Source: Thermoleophilaceae bacterium
GTDB taxonomy: Bacteria > Actinomycetota > Thermoleophilia > Solirubrobacterales > Thermoleophilaceae
Direction of reading: 5' to 3'
DNA length: 5,452 nucleotides
NCBI GenBank assembly: GCA_013695885.1
Contig: JACCZP010000271.1
Coordinates: 1-5,452, forward strand
Part shown: one piece after another, positions 1 to 4,617 of the stretch
How the letters are laid out: each line of letters starts with the position of its first letter
Numbering within the stretch: position 1 is the first letter of the stretch
Program-made: the position numbers and the translations under genes
The notes under the pieces: model-generated
The model's input: only the letters and a program-made list of their open reading frames with translations
The model's database searches: none
What the model was told of the DNA's origin: nothing

Positions 1-6
1 GTAGCC

Positions 7-255
7 ATGATGGGATCGATGGGCTTGATGATGTTGTTCGGGCTGTTCGCGCTGTTCGCGCTGATCGCCGCGGCCGTCTACGTCGGCGTGCGACTCGCGC
101 GCGGGACAGGGTCGGATGAGTCCGCCCGGTCGGTGCTCGACCGACGATTCGCCGCGGGAGAGCTCAGCGCCGAGGAGTACTACGAGCGCGAGTCCGCCCT
201 GCGTAGCGCCGCTCCCGCTTCGGGGAAGGGCGGTCGGGGCCTCGCCGGAGGCTGA
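7..255 (+). CDS. Small SHOCT-domain membrane protein with Met-rich N-terminus
   Basis: Predicted 82-residue membrane protein of unknown exact function. Residues 1-9 are unusually Met-rich (Met1, 2, 5, 8, 9). Residues about 7-30 form one transmembrane helix. Residues about 41-66 match the SHOCT domain, a short C-terminal helical hairpin (LDRRFAAGELSAEEYYER) found in many small bacterial membrane proteins and thought to mediate oligomerisation. A Gly/Ala-rich tail follows. ATG at 7 is taken as the start, but the frame is open to the left edge and only six upstream bases are visible, so the true start could lie outside the window and no ribosome binding site can be judged. The stop (253-255) is 19 bases before the BlaI-type gene, so co-transcription is likely. 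Small Met-rich SHOCT proteins often accompany copper genes; a copper link here is inferred from context and the Met motif only. Confidence 0.8.
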   Translation: MMGSMGLMMLFGLFALFALIAAAVYVGVRLARGTGSDESARSVLDRRFAAGELSAEEYYERESALRSAAPASGKGGRGLAGG

Positions 256-258
256 CCG
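231..258 (+). promoter_or_regulatory. Imperfect hairpin across the SHOCT gene stop codon
   Basis: An outer stem CGGTC (231-235) pairs with GACCG (254-258), and an inner stem GCCTC (239-243) pairs with GAGGC (248-252), giving ten base pairs with a small internal bulge and a GCCG loop. No T-tract follows, so it is not a standard intrinsic terminator. It could tune read-through or mRNA stability between the SHOCT and repressor genes, or be a chance fold in GC-rich DNA. The pairing is visible; the function is not. Confidence 0.3.
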
Positions 259-262
259 CGGC
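254..262 (+). repeat. GACCGCGGC motif, copy 1 of 3 (gap before the BlaI-type gene)
   Basis: First of three exact copies of this 9-mer, which together occupy all three non-overlapping gaps in the window. It overlaps the SHOCT stop codon and ends 12 bases before the repressor ATG. A shared regulatory element is possible but unproven. Confidence 0.35.
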
Positions 263-274
263 TATAGAGGCCTC
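263..274 (+). promoter_or_regulatory. Possible -10 element and 8-base palindrome abutting the repressor start
   Basis: TATAGA (263-268) resembles a -10 box and lies at the distance expected for transcription to begin at or next to the ATG at 275, which would give a leaderless mRNA, a common arrangement in actinobacteria. No convincing -35 is seen. The perfect palindrome GAGGCCTC (267-274) overlaps it and also contains the weak Shine-Dalgarno-like AGAGG (266-270), so a repressor bound there could block the start. All of this is tentative. Confidence 0.3.
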
Positions 275-655
275 ATGCCCGAATGGACGCCTCCCCCGCT
301 GCACCAGCTCGAAACCGAGGTCATGGAGGACGTTTGGGGCCGAGAGCCCGCCACGGTTCGCGAGGTCCTCGAGGCCCTGAACCGGGGCCCTCGCCAGCGA
401 GCGTACACGACGGTCATGACCATCATGGCCCGGCTTCACCGAAAGGGGCTGCTCAAGCGCCGACGGGAGGGCAAGACGGACGTGTACTGGCCCGCCCTGA
501 GTAGGCCCGCCTACCTCGACGCGCGCGCGAGGGCGGAGGTCGAGGCGCTCGTCGAGGAGTTCGGCGACGTGGCCCTCGCCCACTTCGCGACCCAGGTCGG
601 CCACCTCGATCCCGAGCGCCTCGAGAAGCTGCGGCGCCTCGCCGACCGTGGCTAG
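275..655 (+). CDS. BlaI/MecI-family winged-helix repressor
   Basis: A 126-residue transcriptional repressor of the BlaI/MecI/CopY (Penicillinase_R) family, which binds palindromic operators as a dimer and is inactivated when a partner M56 protease triggers its cleavage. Residues about 7-75 form the winged helix, with the family signatures LETEVMEDVW (12-21) and AYTTVMTIMARLHRKGLL (43-60), the latter holding the recognition helix. Residues about 80-126 are the helical dimerisation region. The length is typical. There is no cysteine, so the CopY-type metal hook is absent. The ATG at 275 is chosen because homology begins at once; the frame runs open back to 116, but that extension lies inside the SHOCT gene and has no family character. 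The 3' end overlaps the M56 gene by 8 bases, the usual blaI-blaR linkage. Its likely targets are this operon and possibly the promoter near 4546-4574. Confidence 0.93.
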   Translation: MPEWTPPPLHQLETEVMEDVWGREPATVREVLEALNRGPRQRAYTTVMTIMARLHRKGLLKRRREGKTDVYWPALSRPAYLDARARAEVEALVEEFGDVALAHFATQVGHLDPERLEKLRRLADRG

Positions 656-1574
656 CGCACGCGGGCTCTATCGCCTCGGCCTGACCGTTGCGGGCCTTGG
701 CGCCGCGGCGCTGATCTTGGCGGGGTGGGTCTCGCTCGGCGCGGTGAACCTCTCGCCGCCGCCGCTTGGGGTCCTCATCGCCGCCTGCGAGCGCTTCCTC
801 TCCCCGGACGTGAGCCCGCGCGCACTCTTCACCCTCTCCCTGGCGACTCCCGGGCTCGCGGCGATCGCGCTCGGCTCTCGCTCGCTGCTTCGCGAGCTGC
901 GCGCTCAGCGCCGCCTCGCGGCCCGCCTCGAAGTCACGGGGAAGGTGGACGTCGACGGCTCCGAGGTTCTCGTGCTCGACGATCACCGTGCTCGCGCGTT
1001 CTGCGCCGGGTATCTCCGCCCCCGGATCTACGTGTCGAGCGGCGCGCTCGCGCTGCTCTCAAGGTCCGAGCTCGGCGCTGTGGTCGCTCACGAACGCCAT
1101 CACCGTGCGAGGCGCGATCCGCTGCGTCTCCTCGCCTTCCGAACCCTCTCCGAGTCGCTCTTCTTCCTGCCCGTCCTGAGGCGGCTGGCCGACCGCTACC
1201 GCGTCCTGGCCGAGATGGCAGCCGATGAGGCTGCGGCACGGGAGTGGGGGCGCCGAAAGCTCGCCTCGGCCCTGCTCGCCTTCGGCGAGAGCTCGGCACC
1301 GCAAGCGGCCGTCGGCATCGCGCCTGAGCGCGTCGACCACCTGCTCGGGCAGCCGGCACGCTGGGAGCTCCCCCTCGCCCTGCTGGTTGGGTCCCTTCTC
1401 GCCGCCCTCGCTCTCGGAGCGGCGGCGCTCGCGGCCGGTGGGGCGCTCGGCACGGCGACGGTGAACCTCCCGCTGCTCCTGACCCAGAGCTGCATGGTCG
1501 CGATGGTGATCCTGCCCGTCTTCCTGGCCGTCGGCGCGCTGCTCGCCGCCCGCCCGATGCTCTCACCTCGATAA
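648..1574 (+). CDS. M56-family (BlaR1-type) membrane zinc metalloprotease, no penicillin-sensor domain
   Basis: A 308-residue integral membrane protease of peptidase family M56, expected to relay an envelope signal to the adjacent repressor by proteolysis. Hydrophobic segments lie at about 8-30 and 60-78, then a zinc-protease domain at about 85-238, then segments at about 241-265 and 280-301. The motif FCAGYLRPRIYVSSG (118-132) is typical of M56. The HExxH zinc site is HERHH at 148-152, and EMAADEA (189-195) supplies the distal acidic ligand region. The protein ends after the last membrane segment, whereas staphylococcal BlaR1 is nearly twice as long and carries an extracellular penicillin-binding sensor, so this one senses something else. 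The start is the GTG at 648, overlapping the repressor stop and suggesting translational coupling. The last segment contains Cys282-Met283-x-x-Met286, which could bind Cu(I), though this is speculative. Confidence 0.9.
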   Translation: MASARGLYRLGLTVAGLGAAALILAGWVSLGAVNLSPPPLGVLIAACERFLSPDVSPRALFTLSLATPGLAAIALGSRSLLRELRAQRRLAARLEVTGKVDVDGSEVLVLDDHRARAFCAGYLRPRIYVSSGALALLSRSELGAVVAHERHHRARRDPLRLLAFRTLSESLFFLPVLRRLADRYRVLAEMAADEAAAREWGRRKLASALLAFGESSAPQAAVGIAPERVDHLLGQPARWELPLALLVGSLLAALALGAAALAAGGALGTATVNLPLLLTQSCMVAMVILPVFLAVGALLAARPMLSPR

Positions 1575-1576
1575 CG

Positions 1577-1585
1577 GACCGCGGC
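1577..1585 (+). repeat. GACCGCGGC motif, copy 2 of 3 (gap before copC-copD)
   Basis: Second exact copy of the 9-mer found in every non-overlapping gap of the window. It begins two bases after the M56 stop codon and abuts the 14-base palindrome at 1586-1599. With copy 3 it shares one further base (GACCGCGGCG). Confidence 0.35.
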
Positions 1586-1599
1586 GGCGTCCGGACGCC
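1586..1599 (+). promoter_or_regulatory. Perfect 14-base palindrome upstream of the copC-copD start
   Basis: GGCGTCCGGACGCC is its own reverse complement and fills half of the 29-base gap, ending four bases before the ATG at 1604. No good Shine-Dalgarno sequence exists here. The palindrome could be a repressor operator, or in RNA a five-pair stem with a CCGG loop controlling access to the start codon. Its symmetry is certain; its role is inferred. Confidence 0.4.
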
Positions 1600-1603
1600 C
1601 CAC

Positions 1604-3841
1604 ATGACCCTCCACCGCCGCTGCGCGGTCGCCCTCGCCGCGTCCCTGGCGGCCGTCATCGCCATGGTGGTCCTGGCTCCGAGCGCCTTCGCCCACGCTG
1701 CCTTCCTCGAGGCCACGCCCGCGCCCGGCTCGCGCCTCGAAGCCTCGCCGCGGGAGATCGGGCTCAAGTTCAGCGAGCCCCTCGACCGAGGGCTGAGCAC
1801 CGTCTTCGTCGAGGAGGCGGCCTCGGGCCGGCGCGTCGCCGCGATGCCCGCGGCGGGCACAGGGTCCCGTCTCGGGATACGTCCGGCCTCCCCGCTTCCC
1901 TCCGGCGCCTACCGGGTCCGCTGGCACACGGTCTCGACCGAGGACGGCCACGCCCTCGAGGGCTCGTTCGGCTTCGGAGTCAGAGCGGCGGCCGCCGGCC
2001 TCGAGCAGCGGGTCGAGCAGAGTCCCCTCGCGCGAGGCGGATGGGTGCGGATCGCCCTGCGGGCAGTCTTCTACTCCGCGCTCGTGTTCTTCGGCGGCGG
2101 TCTGTTCGCCGCGGTCCTGCTTGGGAGCCGTGGCGAACCGGCCGGGTGGCTCACGCCTCGGGCGGTTCGCGCGGCTCTCGAGGAAGCCGGGCTCGATCCC
2201 GAGGGGCCGCCCGCTCGGGCCTGGAGATGGACGGTGGGGGTCGGCTGGGCCGCCGCCGCCCTCGCCGCGTGCGTCGCCGTGGCCGAGGCGGTCGACGCGG
2301 CGGGCGGCCTGAGCGCCCAGGCGGCGAGCAGCTTCCTGCTATCGAACGCCGCCGGCCTCGGCCGCGTCCTCACCGTGATGGCGCTGGCCCTGGCCGCGGC
2401 GCTCGCCGCCCGAGGCCGTATTGCGCTCGCTGCCGCGGCGTGCGCGCTGGCCTTCCTCGCCATCGCCCTCAGCGGCCACGCCAACTCCGCCACCCCCCGG
2501 GCGGCCGCCGTGGCGAGCGACTGGGTCCACCTGCTGGCCGGCTCGCTCTGGCTCGGCGGCGTCGCTCAGCTCGCCGCCGCCTGGGTTCCGAGCCTCCGGA
2601 GAGGGGCGCCCGAGCTCCGCCGCGCGATCATCGGCGGTGTCCTCGAGCGCTTTGGCGCCGTCGCGCTGCCCGCCTTTCTGGTCGTGGTCCTGAGCGGCGT
2701 GATCAACGCGCTCATCCAGCTCGGGCGACCCGAGGCGCTGTGGGGGAGCGCCTACGGCCGGCTCCTCGCCCTCAAGGCCCTACTGGTGGTTCTGATTGGC
2801 CTGGCGAGCTACTGGCACGCCGCTCGCCTGCGCCCGCGCATCCTCGCCGCGCGGTCGCACCCCGGCGAGCGCCTCGAGCGCCGGCACCGGCGGCTGATCC
2901 ACTCCGAGCCGCTGCTCGCCGTGGGGGTGGTCGCGCTCGCCGCCACGCTCGTGGCCTTCCCCCTTCCCCCTCGCCAGCTCGCCGAGGCATCCGACGCGCC
3001 CGCCGCGGTGCCCCCGTGCGATCCGTGCGCCCAGCCGGCGCCGCGGGGCGATGAGCTCGCGGTCGCCGAGCAGGCCGGGCCGTCGATCGCCGCGGCCTGG
3101 CTTCGCCGGGACGGGGATCAGCTGACGGGACGCCTGCGGATCCTCGACCGCGACGCGAAGCCGGTCGGCGCAGCGGTGAGCGTGACCGGCGCCGAGATGC
3201 GAGCGTGCGGCCGTGGGTGCCTCGACTTCCGCCTACGGGGTAAGTCCCCCACCCTGCGCGTCGCGGTCCGCCAGGGCGCTCGTTCGTTCGAGGTGCTCCT
3301 ACCAGCTCGATGGCGCGCGCGGGAGAGCGCACGCGCTCGACGGTTGCTCATCGGCGCGCAGCGCCGGATGAGAGCGCTGCGCAGCGTGACGGAGCGCGAG
3401 GTCGTCACCAGCGGTCCGGGGAGCTTCGCCTCCGCCACCTACCGCCTCCGGGCGCCGGACCGGCTGGCGTACGTCTCGAATCTCGGCAGCGAGGTGGTCG
3501 AGATCGGCCGGCGCGAGTGGTTTCGCGCTCCCGGCCTCCCGTGGCGACGAAGGCCCGCGCAGGGCACCCTCCCCTTCCGGACGCGCAGCTGGTTTCGCTG
3601 GAGCGCCTACGCCCGGGTCGTGCGGCTGCTCGGGGTGCGCCGAGCCGGCGGACGGCGTATCGCCGAGCTCGCGCTCATGGAGGAGGGCACGCCGGCGTGG
3701 CACCGGCTGGAGGTCGACCTCGCCACCATGCGGGTGCTCCGCGTGCGGGTGATCACGGGCGGGCACTTCATCACCCAGCGCTTCTCCGCCTTCGACGTGC
3801 CGACGAGGATCGATCCGCCCGAGGCGACCGATGGGTCCTGA
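1604..3841 (+). CDS. copCD: CopC-CopD copper protein with C-terminal Cys-bearing and LolA-like extracytoplasmic regions
   Basis: A 745-residue copper binding/transport protein. A Sec signal peptide (1-30, ending SAFA) is followed by a CopC beta-sandwich (31-127). The mature N-terminal His31, with Asp114 and His116 in the DGH motif, supplies the expected Cu(II) ligands. Residues about 148-453 form CopD with eight membrane helices, including SGHAN (290-294), DWVHLLAGSLWLGG (306-319), YGRLLALKALLV (384-395) and HSEPLL (433-438), with His291, 309, 405 and 433 as possible ligands. Topology puts both ends outside. Residues 454-570 look like a beta-rich domain with Cys472/Cys475 and Cys535/Cys539. 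A basic helix (571-592) leads to a LolA/LppX-like region (about 593-737; APDRLAYVSNLGSEVVEIG). Ordinary CopC-CopD and YcnJ fusions lack this tail of nearly 300 residues. The ATG at 1604 is chosen for its signal peptide; the ribosome site is weak. The gene overlaps the thioredoxin gene by 11 bases. Confidence 0.9.
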   Translation: MTLHRRCAVALAASLAAVIAMVVLAPSAFAHAAFLEATPAPGSRLEASPREIGLKFSEPLDRGLSTVFVEEAASGRRVAAMPAAGTGSRLGIRPASPLPSGAYRVRWHTVSTEDGHALEGSFGFGVRAAAAGLEQRVEQSPLARGGWVRIALRAVFYSALVFFGGGLFAAVLLGSRGEPAGWLTPRAVRAALEEAGLDPEGPPARAWRWTVGVGWAAAALAACVAVAEAVDAAGGLSAQAASSFLLSNAAGLGRVLTVMALALAAALAARGRIALAAAACALAFLAIALSGHANSATPRAAAVASDWVHLLAGSLWLGGVAQLAAAWVPSLRRGAPELRRAIIGGVLERFGAVALPAFLVVVLSGVINALIQLGRPEALWGSAYGRLLALKALLVVLIGLASYWHAARLRPRILAARSHPGERLERRHRRLIHSEPLLAVGVVALAATLVAFPLPPRQLAEASDAPAAVPPCDPCAQPAPRGDELAVAEQAGPSIAAAWLRRDGDQLTGRLRILDRDAKPVGAAVSVTGAEMRACGRGCLDFRLRGKSPTLRVAVRQGARSFEVLLPARWRARESARARRLLIGAQRRMRALRSVTEREVVTSGPGSFASATYRLRAPDRLAYVSNLGSEVVEIGRREWFRAPGLPWRRRPAQGTLPFRTRSWFRWSAYARVVRLLGVRRAGGRRIAELALMEEGTPAWHRLEVDLATMRVLRVRVITGGHFITQRFSAFDVPTRIDPPEATDGS

Positions 3842-4505
3842 GCGAGCCGCAAGCTCGAAGAACCGTCGCCTCCTTGCCCGCGCCGGGCGGGTCGCCACAG
3901 TAGGGGTCCTCGCGCTCTTCCTCGCCCTGCTCGGCTACGGGCTCGTGACCAAGTCGCCGGAGACCGGAATCGACGACAGCCTCGCGCGCGCGAGCCCCGT
4001 CACGGCGCCGGGCTTCGACCTGCCGGTGCTCCAGCCCGGCTCGCTCGGGAGAGGCCTGGCCTCGAGGCTCGCACCCGCGCTCGCCGATCGCCGGGTGGCG
4101 CTTCGAGAGCTGGGGGGCAGGCCCGTCGTCGTCAACTTCTGGGCCTCCTGGTGCGTACCCTGCCGCGAGGAGGCCCCCCTGCTCGAGCGCTCGTGGAGAG
4201 TGGCGCGAAGGGAGGAGGTGCTCTTCGTCGGAGTCAACCAGCAGGACATCACCGAGGACGCCCGTGCCTTCATGCGGGAGTTCCGGATCAGCTACCTGAA
4301 CGTCCGCGACCAGGGCAACGGCACGGCGCGTGAGTGGGGAGTGACCGGACTGCCCGAGACGTTCTTCGTCACCGCCGAGGGAAAGGTCGTCGCCCACGTG
4401 ATCGGCGTGCTGTCTGCGGAGCAGATGAGGGAGGGTCTCGCCGCGGCCCGGAGCGGTCGGGCACTCGGCGCCCGCGGCGGCGGGGAGCAGCGGCCGACGC
4501 GTTGA
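3831..4505 (+). CDS. Membrane-anchored TlpA/ResA/CcmG-like thioredoxin
   Basis: A 224-residue thiol-disulfide oxidoreductase of the TlpA/ResA/DsbE (CcmG) group, predicted to act outside the membrane. A basic N-terminus precedes one anchor helix (about 21-40). The thioredoxin fold spans about 58-205, with VVNFWASWCVPC (100-111) giving the redox pair Cys108/Cys111 and GLPETFFV (173-180) giving the cis-Pro loop at Pro175. The linker between the first beta strand and the active-site strand (about 70-90) is somewhat longer than usual. The ATG at 3831 is supported by GAGG (3821-3824) six bases upstream and lies inside the end of the copC-copD gene, implying coupled translation. No cytochrome c maturation gene is in view, so the likeliest local role, by context, is keeping cysteines of copper proteins, such as those of the upstream gene, reduced. 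A housekeeping CcmG or ResA role cannot be excluded. Confidence 0.92.
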   Translation: MGPERAASSKNRRLLARAGRVATVGVLALFLALLGYGLVTKSPETGIDDSLARASPVTAPGFDLPVLQPGSLGRGLASRLAPALADRRVALRELGGRPVVVNFWASWCVPCREEAPLLERSWRVARREEVLFVGVNQQDITEDARAFMREFRISYLNVRDQGNGTAREWGVTGLPETFFVTAEGKVVAHVIGVLSAEQMREGLAAARSGRALGARGGGEQRPTR

Positions 4506-4509
4506 GTGT

Positions 4510-4549
4510 CGGTCGCCGACCGCGGCGTGCCGCACCGGCCACCTCCGGT
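4510..4549 (+). terminator. Two short GC hairpins after the thioredoxin gene, weak terminator candidate
   Basis: CGGTC (4510-4514) pairs with GACCG (4518-4522) around a three-base loop, and ACCGG (4534-4538) pairs with CCGGT (4545-4549) around a six-base loop. Neither is followed by a T-run. They may slow or end transcription of the upstream operon or be chance folds. The first hairpin has the same arm sequences as the outer stem at 231-258. Confidence 0.25.
4518..4526 (+). repeat. GACCGCGGC motif, copy 3 of 3 (gap before the propeller gene)
   Basis: Third exact copy of the 9-mer, 12 bases after the thioredoxin stop codon. Its first five bases are the 3' arm of the hairpin beginning at 4510. 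Confidence 0.35.
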
Positions 4550-4574
4550 CACCTACTACACTGCGCCGTAGATT
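4546..4574 (+). promoter_or_regulatory. Candidate promoter with CTAC-N8-GTAG operator before the propeller gene
   Basis: CGGTCA (4546-4551) and TAGATT (4569-4574) are separated by 17 bases and loosely match -35 and -10 boxes, predicting a start near 4581 and a leader of roughly 35 bases before the TTG at 4618. Between and overlapping them lies CTAC (4556-4559), eight bases, then GTAG (4568-4571). The left part, TACTACA, resembles the TACA half-site of BlaI/MecI/CopY operators (TACAnnTGTA), although the right half departs from it. A repressor here would block RNA polymerase. TACACT (4557-4562) is an alternative -10. Sequence matches are weak and only suggestive. Confidence 0.33.
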
Positions 4575-4605
4575 GCCCCCGCGACCTGACCAGAAGCGAC
4601 GGCTG

Positions 4606-4612
4606 AAGGAGG
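4606..4612 (+). promoter_or_regulatory. Strong Shine-Dalgarno AAGGAGG fixing a TTG start
   Basis: AAGGAGG ends five bases before TTG at 4618 and is the best ribosome binding site in the window. It decides the start of the propeller gene, because the first in-frame ATG (4912) lies well inside the conserved domain and an upstream TTG (4573) has no such site. Confidence 0.8.
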
Positions 4613-4617
4613 AGCGC

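Noticed and set aside
116..274. Upstream extension of the repressor reading frame to an ATG at 116
   Set aside because: The extension lies entirely within the SHOCT gene in another frame, has a Ser/Arg/Pro-rich composition typical of GC-rich shadow frames, and homology to BlaI starts exactly at the ATG at 275.
275..655. Identification of the repressor as CopY itself
   Set aside because: CopY carries a C-terminal CxCx4-5CxC metal-binding hook; this protein has no cysteine and is paired with an M56 protease, as BlaI and MecI are.
934..1951. Long minus-strand frames opposite the M56 and copC-copD genes
   Set aside because: Arg/Ala/Gly-rich antisense shadows common in high-GC DNA, with no recognisable domain.
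2041..3054. A 337-codon plus-strand frame inside copC-copD
   Set aside because: It is Arg/Gly-rich low-complexity translation of the real gene in a shifted frame; the copC-copD frame carries all recognisable motifs.
3807..3816. Ten-base palindrome GGATCGATCC just before the thioredoxin gene
   Set aside because: It lies in the coding sequence of copC-copD, is short enough to be expected by chance, and the thioredoxin gene is translationally coupled and unlikely to need an operator there.
4557..4566. A full TACAnnTGTA cop/bla box
   Set aside because: Only the TACA half is present; the other half reads GCGC. No complete TACAnnTGTA was seen anywhere in the window, so only a weaker CTAC-N8-GTAG element is reported.
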